Below are positions 21,464-32,895 of a DNA stretch of 64,000 bases, one piece after another. This DNA is from Rhipidocladum racemiflorum (taxonomy: Eukaryota; Streptophyta; Magnoliopsida; Poales; Poaceae). How positions within the stretch are numbered: the first letter of the stretch is position 1; each line of letters opens with the position of its first letter. Under the pieces are notes generated by a model, which was not told the origin of the DNA, did not search any database, and worked only from the letters and a program-made list of their open reading frames with translations. The stretch covers positions 6,882,001 to 6,946,000 of the forward strand of contig CM070579.1 of the NCBI GenBank assembly GCA_036346355.1, given 5' to 3'. The translations under genes and the position numbers were made by a program.

Positions 21464-21829
21464 TCAAGCGTCGTCCTCGTCCGCGCACCCGGGCCCCGCT
21501 GCCACCTGCCGCCCCTGCGGCGCGGCCGGCGACGGCGGCGGCGATTCGAGGCAGCGGCGCAGCAGGCGCGCGACGGCGGCCACGAGGTCGTCCTCGGCCG
21601 CCCTCCCCGGCGCCCGCGGCGCAGAGTGAGCGAACGCGGCGTGCCGGTCGAGCGCCTCCGCCGTGGTTATCCCCCCGGCGCCCGCGCGGCGGATCTCGTC
21701 GTCGACCGCCTCCGCGCAGAGCCCGCAGATCCACCGGCCCAGGTACTCCCCCCTCACCGCCGCGATGTACTGCGGCGTGCACTCCTCCGTGAAGCCGCAG
21801 CACTCGCACTGGGCGGCCTCCACCTCCAT
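21464..21829 (-). CDS. DUF1677 family protein
   Basis: An intact single-exon gene of 121 codons. The N-terminus carries the family signature: CECCGFTEECTPQYI, then VRGEYLGRWICGLCAEAV. This gives paired cysteines at residues 8, 10, 11, 17, 35 and 38 that look suited to metal binding, followed by DEI and a helical region. The C-terminus is proline- and acid-rich and variable, as usual in this plant-only family. The biochemical function is unknown; some members respond to stress or senescence signals. GC content is high, as in many grass single-exon genes. A TATA-like box lies at 22078-22085 and a probable 3' UTR of about 250 bp follows down to 21200. No neighbour overlaps it. The open frame with conserved cysteines makes it likely functional. 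Confidence 0.93.
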   Translation of the reverse strand: MEVEAAQCECCGFTEECTPQYIAAVRGEYLGRWICGLCAEAVDDEIRRAGAGGITTAEALDRHAAFAHSAPRAPGRAAEDDLVAAVARLLRRCLESPPPSPAAPQGRQVAAGPGCADEDDA

Positions 21830-22077
21830 GGCCTAGCGCTTGCCCCGCTAGCCTCTTACCGCTCCTTCTCCCAGCCGGCGTAGGACGACGGGACGGACGG
21901 CGAAGCAGCCGCGCGGTGGTTCCACTGCTCGCTCGGGCTGCCTGCGACGATGACGGTGTCGGCGGCGGATGCGTCCGGTGTCATCGCAGGCGACGTCTCG
22001 CTCGCGCTTCCTCCTCAGCTCGCACGGCACCGCTCGCTCTCCGGCGTCTCCGCCGAAACATGTGGTCTGCAGGTGGT

Positions 22078-22085
22078 ATTTATCC
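22078..22085 (-). promoter_or_regulatory. Putative TATA box of the DUF1677 gene
   Basis: On the minus strand GATAAATACCAC lies about 250 bp upstream of the ATG at 21829 within GC-rich sequence. It would give a start site near 22050 and a leader of about 220 bp. Position and sequence are plausible but not unique. Confidence 0.4.
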
Positions 22086-22373
22086 GCAAACGCCGTGGAG
22101 CAGGCGGGCCCCGCGCAAAAACGGTCGTATTGGATGTCCTTCTCAATGACGCGTGGGGCCGATCTATCCTGTCCTCACGCGTCAGTGGCTCTGGGTGAAA
22201 TGCACTTGTGTGCCGGTTGGAGGGTGGCAGCGTGAAAGGGTGGTCCACGTCAGGGCGGTGAGCTGGATGGGTGCCCGGCCTTTTCTGTGTGGACCGTGAC
22301 AGCTGGTGGGTGGGCCAGAGGAGGAAGAGGAGGGGACCAGCGGCGCCGCTGACTCACTCCTGACTGTTTGTCA

Positions 22374-23204
22374 GGGCATGTTTGTTTCAACTAGAGATTG
22401 TAGAAAGCAATTTTTAAAGTCTGGATTGTAAAAGCTGTATTGTTTAAAGGGAAAGTCTAAAGAACGGTATACCGTTCAAAGGCAAAATAACGGAAGTCAC
22501 TAGTAGTGTGATCAGCGATAACAGGAGAGGCAGCCAACCTCCATGGGGGACCTTGTTTCATGATTTTTCTTAGTGTTTCATGAAACTTAACATCGAAACT
22601 CATGAAACTTATCACCGAAACTCGTGAAACATTATAATGAAACTCATGAAACTTATTACTGAAATTGATGAAACTTATCACCGAAACTACACTGAAACTA
22701 AACGCTGGAACTCATGAAACCTAATGAATCTTATCTGTGAAACATCATGAAACTTATCCATGAAACACAATGAAACTCAGCTTGTATATATACAACAGGT
22801 GAAGCTGCTATACCGTTGGAATGCTATACCGTTGGAATGCATTCCAACGGTATAGCGTGGGCTAGTTGTACTATTGTTTAAAAGCTGGAGGTTGAAAAGC
22901 TGATGGCTGTTTGGCAATCCAGATTATAGTGGGGGTAGGCTCGGGCGTGAACAAAACGGGGGCCTTAAGCGTGGACAGTGAGGGGCAATGGTGGGTAATT
23001 TTGACTGAAGTTGGATGGGTAATGTAGTCTTTTGCAAAAAAAAAAAAAAAAAAAAAGCTAGGAAAAGCTCCTCTAGAGTGGATTGTGGGATAGTTATAAT
23101 CTGGCCTCCAAATTGTTACAATCTACATTGAAAGTTTCCTGTTTGTTGACCTTTTAGATTTTAAAAGCTGTTTTTACAATCCCCAGCTGAAACAAACAGG
23201 CTCT
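22374..23204. mobile_element. MITE with GTTTGTTTC termini, interrupted
   Basis: Left end GGGCATGTTTGTTTCAACT and right end, on the minus strand, AGAGCCTGTTTGTTTCAGCT are inverted copies continuing with GATTGTA. The element carries a second insertion at 22449-22871, leaving about 400 bp of its own. An 18-base A run is at 23038-23056. No transposase. Confidence 0.7.
22449..22871. mobile_element. MULE-like MITE with 11-bp TSD and internal ATGAAACTTATC repeats
   Basis: A perfect 11-bp duplication TATTGTTTAAA (22438-22448 and 22872-22882) flanks 423 bp; 9-11 bp duplications are typical of Mutator-like elements. Both ends contain a version of ACGGTATACCGTT / ACGGTATAGC near the terminus, giving weak inverted termini. 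The interior (about 22556-22770) consists of degenerate tandem units of about 23 bp based on CATGAAACTTATCACCGAAA. Confidence 0.75.
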
Positions 23205-23206
23205 AA

Positions 23207-23439
23207 GTATGCTTGGTTCATGGGATGAGATTGAATGGGATATGATGATTTTGTATTATTTGGTTTTATTATTTTGGGTGAAAGAAATGGTTTAACAATT
23301 ATAGAGAATATTTCTCAAATTTGAATCACTTAGTTCAAATACGATAGTTCTATTGAAGCAACCAAACACATGGATGATTTTTTTTAAAAAAACCATCTCA
23401 TACATGTATCATTTGGTACCAGCAACTAAACGCACCCTA
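23207..23439. mobile_element. Tourist-like MITE (copy 1 of 3)
   Basis: Reads TGGTTCATGGGATGAGATTG and AATGGGAT, then ATTATTTTGGGTGAA. This is close to the reverse complement of the element at 29323-29536, and a third copy lies at 37100-37288. The right end, on the minus strand, is TAGGGTGCGTTTAGTTGCTG. Confidence 0.7.
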
Positions 23440-24036
23440 ATTAATTAGATTTTATTTTTATACAAGTATATTTGAATCTATCTTCAATAGATTTCTACAA
23501 CAAATATGGTAATCTATTGTACAAAAAAAAATCAATTTAAAGAGAAGAGAATTTTGATTCCCTATATCATGTATCTTCTTTTTTATTGTTCTGGCTATTG
23601 AACTGATGCATTGTTTTGATTTACGACAGTCATCGTTGTTTTACAACAGATTCGACGCGGGGTTCGGCTGGAGCGTCGTTGAGCCCGCTTGCCGTTTTCA
23701 TGTGTACTATTCATCGCTTTCATGGTTTTAAATTGACGAAAATGTTTTTGTCCCCACTGCATTTTTGTCTTGGGCCGGTGCTTCCAATCATAAGGCTCAT
23801 TTCCTTTTTTCTTCTTTTTCAAATAATAGCATCATAATAAGATATAACCATGGATGAGTTTAGCAATGATAAGTCAATTAATCACCGGTACCAAAACAGA
23901 ACAGGCTCCAGCATCTTATTTTTGCTCTACAAAGACAAATTTGTTTTATTTTCGTAACTTTTTGGAGGCACTTGATTGAGGATCTCAGCATCCCAAGAAC
24001 AAAACAAATTTGCCCTAAGAAAAATATGGCTGACGC
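23440..24036. other. Intergenic, no gene
   Basis: AT-rich spacer. Small frames on both strands around 23595-23837 show no similarity. Confidence 0.4.
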
Positions 24037-25254
24037 CAAGGTTCAAAATCCTGATAAAATCTTGAATTTCGGTCCTCCGAGATTTATAATCCTAATGGAA
24101 TAATTTTTTGTTGAAAAAATTCAAATTGCTACGATGATTTCGATCTCAACTCAAATGAGTCTCCCTTTTTTCCCTGCTCAACTCAAATGAGGCCAAAAAA
24201 TACTCAACTGAGGCCAAAAAAATAAAATGTTTCTCTTTTAGTGTTTACAATCGGTAACAACAAACTGAATCTTTTAGTGCTTACAATCAGTAACAGCCAG
24301 TTTCTCCTTTTAAGTTGTTCTCCCACTTGAATTTTATTTAGAGCTACCTGCCACATGAAAAAAAAACATATTTTTAGCGGCAGTTTAGCTCGCCAAATCT
24401 CCATCATTCTTGTGTTGATTACTGCCCCCAAAACTGACCTATCTGTATAGAGATCTAGTTGTAAATAATCCTTTCTTTTCTAAATCACATGTCACTTAAT
24501 CCTCATCTTGGCTTATCTGAACTCCCTCCAATAATGTCATTAGTTCGTTCCATTCAGAGATTTCCTCTGAGCCAAGTGTTCCTCTGAATTGTATGTCCCA
24601 AGCTCCATCAGTAAGGTTTGCCCCAACAGTGTTTTCAGGATCTGAATAGATGCTGAACAATTTAGGGAATTGAATTTTCAGAGGAACGGTCCCTATACAG
24701 ATATCTGTCTAGAAATTTACCAATCTGATGGATACCTCCCAATTTAAACCATAATTTCACTTTCTGTAGACCCCTCAAAAGTTAAGAGACCCCTGGTGCA
24801 TTAGATTGAAAAAAGAAAGTGAAAAAAATGCTGAAAGTGGATTCCAACCAACGCCCTTTTCAGCCTGAGCCTTGACCCAGCTCCTCTGACCAAACTCGGC
24901 CAGGTACCAACTTTTTATAGCCTTTGTAATATATGTACTCGCCTTTGATAGGATAGATTTTTTTTTTAAAAAAAAATAGGCTTGATCATCAAGATCATCC
25001 ATAAAAAAATTTAAAATTTTCTAACGTGGTTTGAACTATTTTTCGTTCAATTAAAATTTGCTGAGATTTCGGCAATTTTGACCAAAATTTTCGGTTTTTG
25101 GATGAAATTTCAGAAATCCTAGTTCAAAAATTCCAAATTTAAATTTTGCTTTTTGAATTGCATTCAGATTTCACTTGAAATCCAGAAATCTCGCCAAAAT
25201 TTCAAATTTTGGTCCCTCAGAGATGCAATTCGAAAAACAAAATTTGAAACCTTG
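24037..25254. mobile_element. hAT-like element of the CAAGGTTNAAA family (copy 1 of 3)
   Basis: Left end CAAGGTTCAAAATCCTG and right end, on the minus strand, CAAGGTTTCAAATTTTG are inverted copies. Flanks GCTGACGC (24029-24036) and GCTGACAC (25255-25262) match at 7 of 8 bases, consistent with an aged hAT target duplication. Subterminal parts are dense in AAATTTCGG/CCGAAATTT words, shared with elements at 26585 and 58903. The middle contains a LINE fragment. Confidence 0.7.
24204..24780 (-). pseudogene. LINE (non-LTR retrotransposon) reverse transcriptase C-terminal fragment
   Basis: Minus-strand WRAKLPLKICFFFMWQVALN followed by GEQLKRRNW matches the zf-RVT-type segment near the C-terminus of plant LINE reverse transcriptases. 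Upstream on the same strand (about 24700-24500) a second stretch reads FPKLFSIYSDPE and ISEWNELMTLLEGVQ, which also fits a LINE region between the polymerase and zf-RVT. Stops and an intervening gap show decay. It lies inside the hAT-like element, inserted or captured. Confidence 0.7.
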
Positions 25255-25259
25255 GCTGA

Positions 25260-26580
25260 CACCCTACCTGCTTATTCTTATCCACAAGATCAACTACGGA
25301 AAGACACCCTGCCATTGATTTATTAAATGTATATTTCCTACACTACTATCGGAGGAAGCATAAATAAGTACTAACTTATCTAATTCATTGGATAAAAAAA
25401 TCAATGGCTTATATTAAATTTAGTGTACCGTAAAAAAGCTATGGTACAAAACCTGTGAGCAATGTACTAAAAGAATGATTGTCGGGAAAAAAAAACCGGA
25501 GAGTGTAAGTCATTATTGGTTGATGCCATATCTTGCCACATTTGAGTTAGGCTTATTTGATTATTCTGTTCAGTTCGATAACATGACTGCGGCATGCTTT
25601 AATTTCCTAGCATTTTTGCCCTTTTGTCATAGACATATTGATTTGCCAAAATTTGGCTAAACTGTGGCCACCAAATTGGAAGCCACGAAAATTATGGCTT
25701 GCCACATCTTCGCGAGAAAATTGTGGCAAACGGTGGCGCTCATCCAAACAAATCCTTCGGTGACAAATGAACCTCCGAACATCTCAAGGACAAACCTCTC
25801 AGAAGAAATATACCGGTGAGGACCTGCTTAATCAATCTTTGCCACTGGATCAGTTCATGGAAAGATGCTCGGATCATGCGACACAGATATATAATCATTC
25901 ATCATGGCACGTAACATGTGAGCAACGTACGTAACATATGTATCAGCCAGATCGAAAACGTACGTGAAATGCGGTGAACCCATCCATGGTCACCGTAAAC
26001 GTCACGGTAAATTGATATATTACTTCTCTGGTCATAAATAGCTATCATTTTGGATATAGATACGATCTTTAAAACATAGTTTGAAAGCAGCTGTAGGGAG
26101 CAGTGAGCGTTGCTGTGCGTTTGGAAGCCGCCGTAGCAAGAGGACAAGGGGGATTCCCATGAGCGGATCACCTCAGCACTCGATCGATCGATGCAAGGTT
26201 GGCGAAATCAAGTAGAGTTGTTTCAGCAATGATGCGGGAGCATGGAGCAGTCGAGGGCGACGAGAACAAGACGAACAGAATATTTAAACTAAAGCTAGAC
26301 TGCTAGAGCACAGGAACAGGAGCGTGCGTAGACGGCCGGATCTATCCCTTGACGCCAATTAGACGGCCAGAATATTTCAGGAGCTTAGCGAAATTCTAAG
26401 AACCATAAGAATATTTTTGCAAAATAGGTGAGCACAAAAGCTAAAGGTAGTTTGGTTCGACCGAGATCTGGTCGTGATTACCGAACTCATGGAAGATATT
26501 TTCGCGAAAACAAGGACGTGGACACCTGAGGCCTCGTGGACTTCCGCAATTAGATCGGTCATACAAGTGAAAGTGATCTG
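25260..26580. other. Intergenic with MITE remnants
   Basis: 25312-25408 holds an imperfect inverted pair (CATTGATTTATTA / AAAAAATCAATGG). 25545-25760 has ends like a Tourist MITE (TTAGGCTTATTTGATTA and, reversed, GGATTTGTTTGGATGAGC). 26023-26090 reads CTCTGGTCATAAATAGC then GATACGATCTTTAAAACA, a truncated Stowaway left end. The rest, to 26580, shows no gene. Confidence 0.5.
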
Positions 26581-26584
26581 TAAC

Positions 26585-27069
26585 CAGGGATTAAAATCTC
26601 GACGAAATTTGATGAAATTTCGGATTTTAGGCCCCCGAATTTCATAATCCCGGTAAAATTAAAAACCCCTTAAAAAATTTAAAGTGCTACAGTGCATTAA
26701 TATCTCGACGAGATTTCGGTAATTAACCGAAATCTCGGTAAAATTGACCGAGATTTGTATAAAAGTTAACCGGATTGGATTCTTCACGTCATTTTCCGTG
26801 TGGGACAGTCGGTAGATCATAATTTCCACGAAATTTAAAAAACTCTAAAAATATTCAAAGTGTGATAGTACAAGAAAATTCGCAGAGATTTCGGAATTTT
26901 GGATTGAAATTTCGCCTAAATGAACCAAAATCTTGGTTCTAAAAAACCGGATTCAAATTTTGCTTTTTGAATTTCGTTCGGATTTCGTCTGAAATAACGT
27001 GATCTCGGCAAAAAAATTGGATTTCGGTGAGTGACGAGATTTTACCTTAAACCGAAATTTTAAACCCTG
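26585..27069. mobile_element. hAT-like element of the CAGGGTTTAAAATTTCG family (copy 2 of 3)
   Basis: Left end CAGGGATTAAAATCTCG and, on the minus strand, right end CAGGGTTTAAAATTTCGG. The 485-bp body is filled with CGAAATTT/AAATTTCG and GAGATTTCGG words in both orientations. No transposase. The 8-bp flanks do not match well. Confidence 0.65.
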
Positions 27070-27283
27070 ACCTGTCCAGGATCGCAGCCAAGAAACGTTA
27101 GCATCTTGCTACGTTGTCTAGCTAGCATGTGATATGTGGAAGAATATTACTGTTCACCATGCCCAGTGCTCACATGCTCACAGCCGCCGCCGCCGGGACG
27201 TCGCCATTCTTTTGTCTGCCCCGACGGTTCGATCTGCTTCGAGACAAGATAGCAGTGCGTACCGCTATATATGTTATTTGAAG

Positions 27284-27689
27284 TCCTGTTTGTTTTGGAT
27301 TTTCACTGGTTTAAAAGCCAAAAAGCTTAAGCCGAAACAAACGACTGGCTTTTAAGCCGGTCAAAAAGCCAAAAGTCCATAAGCCAGACAAGAGGAGTTT
27401 TTTTGGATTTTTTTGAATGAAATAACCCTTTGCCACTAAAGATCTCCAAAATTACCCACCAAATACCATCATATATAAATTAAGAATTCATCCACCATCT
27501 CATTTAGGGTATTTTAGACTTTTCATCTATGAGCTGTACCATCTAACCCATTAATAAGCTAGGATACCAAACAACATGTCTTTTAGCTTAAAAGCAGATA
27601 GCTTAAAAGCAAATGGCTTAAAAGCTCATTAAGCCAAAAACCTAGCTTTAAGCCAAAAGCCAAAAAGCCAAAGCCGAAACAAACAGGGC
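27284..27689. mobile_element. MITE with CCTGTTTGTTT termini and AAAAGCC subterminal repeats
   Basis: Starts CCTGTTTGTTTTGGATTTTC and ends, on the minus strand, CCCTGTTTGTTTCGGCTTTG. AAAAGC and AAGCC words are repeated near both ends (for example GCTTAAAAGC four times at 27575-27625). Termini resemble those at 22374 and 16423, so these may be one hAT MITE superfamily. Confidence 0.65.
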
Positions 27690-27738
27690 ACATGCACCGA
27701 TTATCGTGTCTAAGAAAACATATAGGGAAGAATTTACA

Positions 27739-27926
27739 GTCGGACGTCCGATTTTTTTTATTTTTTTCGGACGCCGTCGTAACATTTTTTTGGAACGTGT
27801 GAAATATTTTTTTGTAACGTATGAAACATTTTTTTTTACTGTTTGTCGAAGAAAAATGTTTCACTACGTAGAAAAAAATGTTTTATGCGTAGAAAAAAAT
27901 GTTTTGAAGAAAAACAGACGTCTGAT
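27739..27926. repeat. Inverted-repeat element with GTCGGACGTCCGA / CAGACGTCTGA ends
   Basis: The two ends are self-complementary palindromes related to each other. The interior has tandem words around GAAACATTTTTTT and GTAGAAAAAAATGTTT in opposite orientations, giving a foldback. It is small and anonymous. Confidence 0.5.
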
Positions 27927-27929
27927 CCC

Positions 27930-28710
27930 TAGCATTACCGAAATATATAAATCCGTACCATACTGTGCTACCGAAGTGATTGAGATTGAGAAGAAAAATG
28001 CACCCACACACCACATCCATCCGACACCATGCTTTGAGATTCGTGTGCAGACATACACCCTATGCATTCTTTTATGTATTCATCCCTTCTCCAAAATCTC
28101 CTCTCCCTCTGCTCTTTCTCACGGCACCGGGGCAGCAACCCCGGATCCGACGAGCTTTCTTGAGGTTTTTTGGCGATGTTTCTCAGGGCTTCTGCAACGG
28201 CGAGCGATTCGGCGGTTGCCTACGGGGTTTCTAGCGGTGGCAAGCGAGGTTTTCGATAGCGACGGCGGCGGCAGCTCGCCGGAGTTGGAAGAGAATGGAG
28301 AGGAAGAGAGAGAGAGGTGTGTATTTTATACTGTATTCTGCAAGTGTTGCATTATGCCCCAAAAAATACATGTGCGCATACAGTTTTAAGTTTTAATCAC
28401 TAATTTTTATTATAATATATTTATGAAATCTAATAAAATTATAACATTATAAAAGTAGTTTTCGACACAAATCTACACATATGATTTTCATACATCCCAC
28501 TTAAATATTTTTAAAAAGATATCAATAGTTAAAGTTTCGAAAGTTTAAATGCACCCACGTCCAAAACGGCAACTATTTGTCACCGAAGATAGGATTATAA
28601 AACTTTTGAGACCGTAGTAATCTTCCAATCGTCCCACCGTATCCGGATACAGTAATCAATGTGACCCGTCGTGGCAGGCCCCTGCAATGATCATATCATA
28701 AGCAGGTAGC
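27930..28710. other. GC-rich island and Stowaway-like remnant
   Basis: 28080-28320 is a short GC-rich stretch with a frame open on the plus strand but no recognised product; it could be a captured exon. 28398-28600 has TTATGAAATCTAATAAAATT and ATGATTTTCATAC, then CAACTATTTGTCACCG, sequences typical of a degenerate Stowaway MITE. Confidence 0.45.
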
Positions 28711-28714
28711 CTAA

Positions 28715-29010
28715 GACCATCTCCAACCATATTCCCTTCATTTCATTCTCTTCCCTGTTCCCTTCCCTGTTCCCATTCCCTTTATTTCCTCTCATCTCCA
28801 ACAGATTCCCTTTAAAGGGAATTGTATAGGGAAAGAAGAGAGAATTCCTTGCTGGAGGGAATGGGAGAGAGAATCCCAGGCTGAAGGGAATGCTGAAGAG
28901 AATCCCAGGCTGAAGGGAATGCTGAAGAGAACCCGTTGGAGCGCTGAAGGGAATGGGAATCCCTTCACGAAAGGAAAATGGGAGGAGAAGGGACATGGTT
29001 GAAGATGGTC
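28715..29010. mobile_element. PIF/Tourist-type MITE with TAA TSD
   Basis: Left end GACCATCTCCAACCAT and, on the minus strand, right end GACCATCTTCAACCATG, flanked by TAA at 28712-28714 and 29011-29013. The interior has GAATCCCAGGCTGAAGGGAA tandemly repeated (about 28871 and 28901) and partly self-complementary GGGAAT/ATTCCC tracts. Confidence 0.78.
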
Positions 29011-29322
29011 TAAGCACCGGTACTGAGTACGCTACATCGCGAGTCTGCGTCGGTCGTCATCGGCTTCGATACGGACTCCGCCTGCTCCGATTTTATCTGT
29101 TTTCATCATTCATTGCTGATGCCTACATGATGGTGCAACATTGCAATCACATGAAGGACAGAGTGCAGTGGATAAGTGAAACGTTGAGCGTCCTGAATCC
29201 ATCCAACAGACGCTCATTGTCGGCTGTGGAGTGTGATCAGGCTAAGCTGAAGCACATCTGAAAACTGTAGGTCCCGGGAGAAATTAACTACAAGTCTACG
29301 GTTGTATGAAGGCACAGATACA

Positions 29323-29536
29323 GCGTGTTTGGTTAATGTATGGTTTAAGAAAAAAATTTATCCATGCGTTTGGTTGCTTGAATGGAACCATCCCATCCTG
29401 GATCAAGTGATACAAATTTGAGGAATATTCCCTCTGGATGTTGAACCATCTCATTCACCCAAAATAATAGAACCAAATGGTACATAATCATTTTATCCCA
29501 TTCAACCCCATCTCATGAACCAAAGTACACACCCTA
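29323..29536. mobile_element. Tourist-like MITE (copy 2 of 3)
   Basis: Starts GCGTGTTTGGTTAATG and ends, on the minus strand, TTAGGGTGTGTACTTTGG. It contains CATTCACCCAAAATAATAG and CATCTCATGAACCA, matching the reverse of copy 1 at 23207-23439. Confidence 0.72.
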
Positions 29537-29539
29537 ACT

Positions 29540-31800
29540 AGGATGCAAACTCTCTCTTATAGTCTTATTACTCGTGTTTTTTTTTATCTGGATAAGTTTT
29601 TTTAGAGGTTATCTGGATGAGTGGATGGATACCTCGTCTGCTGTATTAGCTGCCAGCCACTTGATAAATGGTGCTGAGAGATCTGCTAGATCGCTCGAGC
29701 TTCGAAATGTTAAATGCCAAATTATATGTTCTTTTCAAAGTTCGAACTTCACACTATTTCGGATTTCACAATCCAAGTCGCTCTTGAATTCCCGTGTAAA
29801 AAGTTACTTTTGAATTATATGTCATAATTTTGAGTTGTGGTTGGAGAGCTAATACTAAAGGCGAAAAAAACGAAACGAGTTTCCTAGACTTCGTATTATA
29901 TCTTTACCAAGTTATCTTAAATGAAACAACATATTTATTCGCATAATTGTGCGGCTAGATATTATGATATAGTTGTCTTTAATATACAACTCTACTTCTC
30001 TATAATTGAAATACAATTGTATTAGTTATATAACTCTAATATCTATATATGATCAATTTGCACCGTATAATCTGCCCCCACCAAAATAAGTGATGGAGAT
30101 TCTTCCATGTTTCTTTGGATTAATGTGAGAATTTATGGATTTTTTATTTTAGGATTAATGTGGGATTTTCTTGTCCTTAAAACGAAGGAGGTGTCTTGAA
30201 TGTCACCCATTGTTTTTATTTATATAGATAGAGCACATGTGTAGTGTGATAAATCAAGTCATTTTCGCTGCGTTAGATAGAAGAATGGTGACATGATGCT
30301 TTATTTTCGCTATACATATCTTCAACAAGAGTTGTAAATTCTAATCAGCCATCTTAATTAGTTTGAGGCAACGAAAGTGCCCACGTAGCGCGATTTTTAT
30401 CGGGTGATGTTTTTAGTTATTATAACTCCAATTTTAAAGACGTAGTGTATGATCAATACATGCATGAGTCGGTTATTCATTGTCATGCACTCTTGCAGTC
30501 GACGTTTGTTCTTGCTACATGCTGATCGTAGTAGTCTTTTTGCCTTTTATATACGTGTGTTTGCTACCTTTTCTTATGAATACAAGCTATTCTCTTTGAA
30601 TTTTGTTATTCCCAATATATGCATTTCTGATGCGCTAAAATAGGCATAATTATCCAAACGACTCGGTGCTCAACAGTCATGGTCTTCCCATTGATGAACC
30701 ATTCCTCACCATAACCGTGTAACTTTGTAAGGGATAAAACTGAAGTGTCCCTGTTATTGTCAAGTGAGGTGGAGATCATGACTGAACTGAATTGCCACCC
30801 TCACTCTGTTCGTTGCCATCCCCTACTCAACAAGGCTTATCTGCACCTGGCATTATCTTCTTGCTTAGCCACCGGTTCTGCATCGTCTGGGCTTGCTCCT
30901 TCCGTGCCATTCTCGCATTGTTCCTAAAATTGCAAATGTTACTGTTATGATATGGACGAATTTATCTCCAGGGGTCCTCCACTATATATATATATATAAT
31001 ATATATATATATGTATATGGCATTGCCTTGTACAGAAATCAATCAATCTAATAAAGAGAGAGGTTTCCCCCTTGTATGTTGTGCTTCTCTATTTTTCTGT
31101 TCGCGTGATTGCTTGGCGTGCCGTGGATTAGCGTGGGTGAACGATGTTGTTTCACAACAGTTACTTTCTACCTACTTGAAGTGATCCATACATTTTGTCA
31201 TCGCTGAGCATGAGAACACTAGATGGAATTATGGAAACATGGGGTGCATGCAAGCCGTCGTGTCTAGCTTCGCAGTTGTGTATATGCCAGGCAGGAGCCT
31301 ACAGCGTTGCGTCTTGATGAAAAAAAAGATATTAACATGCCCCTAGGATCAGAATTGATTCGACGAGATTAAATCAAGGGCAACCTCCGGTATGAGATAG
31401 CGTCAGAGAGCAAATAGCTGCAAAAGAGTTTGAAAATGCAGCAGCGACAGGAGAACGGCTATGGCAGTTCCAGTACGAAGCATTTCACGTGGTCAGCAGA
31501 TTCAGCAACTCAGCATGTTTAGCCAGACAGTCACTCCTATGTATACATGCTGCATAAACTCCACAGATGACAGAAAAGCTTGCTAAATGTTGATATCACA
31601 ACATGAGTTCATTGCGGTAAAATTCAGTACTACAAGGTGAGTGGATTCATCGGCATTTATGTGCAGGAACAACAGCGTTTTCCCAATCTCCATTCCTACC
31701 AAATCACACATACACTGATCCTATGCTTGTAAAAAAACAGCGATTAACATCTAATGCTCTTTACTTCTCATTACATCCAGATGGGGACTGCAGAGGAAAC
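29540..31800. other. Intergenic, possible Copia LTR remnant at about 30960-31160
   Basis: No gene was recognised. At 30984-31015 an AT microsatellite is followed by GCATTGCCTTGTACAGAAAT, CAATCAATCTAATAAAGAGA and CTTGTATGTTGTGCTTCTC, a TATA-start-polyA order seen in Copia LTRs. No TG/CA ends with a target duplication could be found, so this stays tentative. 31160-31800 probably includes the 3' flank of the decarboxylase gene. Confidence 0.4.
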
Positions 31801-31840
31801 TAAGTTTTAAGGTTAACACTTGAACAGGTTGATCACTACA

Positions 31841-32619
31841 TCAGCTAGATGGGAGGTTACTGCTGACAGGAATCACGAGTGACGTGCATGTATCTAGTGG
31901 TTGTGCCTTGCATGCAAGCCTCACGGTCGTATAGATCGCTGACGGTTCAGCCATTGCACCATTCCCATAATCCCCACAAGCCAACCTCTTGGTAATGGGA
32001 GGGATCAAAAATATGCCCAGTTGGTTGATTGTCTCCAGATGACGCTCAGTGAACGGGTTGTTCCACATGAAGGTGTTCATGGCTGGGGCAACAAAGAGTG
32101 GTTTACTGTAGTCCCATGCTCTCACTATGCATGTCAAGAGGTTGTCACATAACCCACCAGCAATCTGAAAAATTAATGTAATGTCATTTTCTGTAGGCAA
32201 TGAAACCAACTTGCTGTTCTCTAACGGATTCAGCGAATTCAGCATCAAATTTAATGGTCCACAACAAAGAAAAAACATACCTTAGCCAGGGTATTTGCTG
32301 ATAGTGGAGCAATCACCATGATATCTGCCCATTTTCGCAGTTCAATGTGTAAAACCTCATCTCCTATCTTCTTCCAGGTAGACCATTCATCATCATCAGT
32401 GTAAAGAATAACGTCATTAGGCAGAGATGATCTATCAACAAAGTGCAGCGATGACTTTGTGGCCACAGCTCGGACTTCTGCCCACTCAGAGAAGCTACGA
32501 CAAAGGCTCTCAAATTTTATAGCAGCTACACTTCCTGAAGCAGCAAGAAGGACGCGAGGCTTACTAGGCTGTGGGAAGCCCAGCATCAAACTTTCTTGTA
32601 CTGGTTCTGATGTAGCCAT
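31841..32619 (-). CDS. HAL3: Phosphopantothenoylcysteine decarboxylase (HAL3-type)
   Basis: A flavoprotein that decarboxylates 4'-phosphopantothenoylcysteine to 4'-phosphopantetheine in coenzyme A synthesis; plant members also bear the yeast Hal3 name from salt-tolerance work. Exon 1 is 32619-32281 (113 codons) and exon 2 is 32164-31841, with a GT-AG phase-0 intron, giving 220 residues, close to the family's usual 209-220. Visible landmarks are the flavin-binding ASGSVAAIK, the catalytic His91 in VLHIELRKWAD, the PAMNTFMW motif with Asn143, and Cys176 in ACGDYGNGAMAEP, each one residue offset from Arabidopsis HAL3a (from memory). A TAG acceptor-like site just before the 5' end of exon 1 (near 32643) suggests an intron in the 5' UTR. 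No damage is seen. Confidence 0.95.
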
Positions 32620-32895
32620 CAGCTCTGCTTGGACTGCTCTACTACATTAGAATTACAAGAATTCAGAGGATTTATGCTGGTATAGAGAAACATGATCCAC
32701 AACGCATACTCAGGAATGGCATGAAAGAGAAACAGGAGAAAACATCATTTCAAACAAAAACAGAAATATTTTATTCTGTCCAAAACTCCATGTGGGCATG
32801 AAGTTTATCTCGCATCGCTCATGGAATGATACGTTTGCGTTAGGAACTCTGTTAATATTGCCATAGAAATCCAGTGTTCAATTTGATTGATGCAT

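Noticed and set aside
27706..28389. A 227-codon plus-strand frame
   Set aside because: It runs through an AT-rich foldback, spacer and a GC-rich island of different origin; there is no domain and the composition changes abruptly within it.
31160..31800. Possible extra exon downstream of the HAL3-type gene
   Set aside because: The 220-residue protein is already complete with a stop at 31841, and no splice-linked frame is seen further on.
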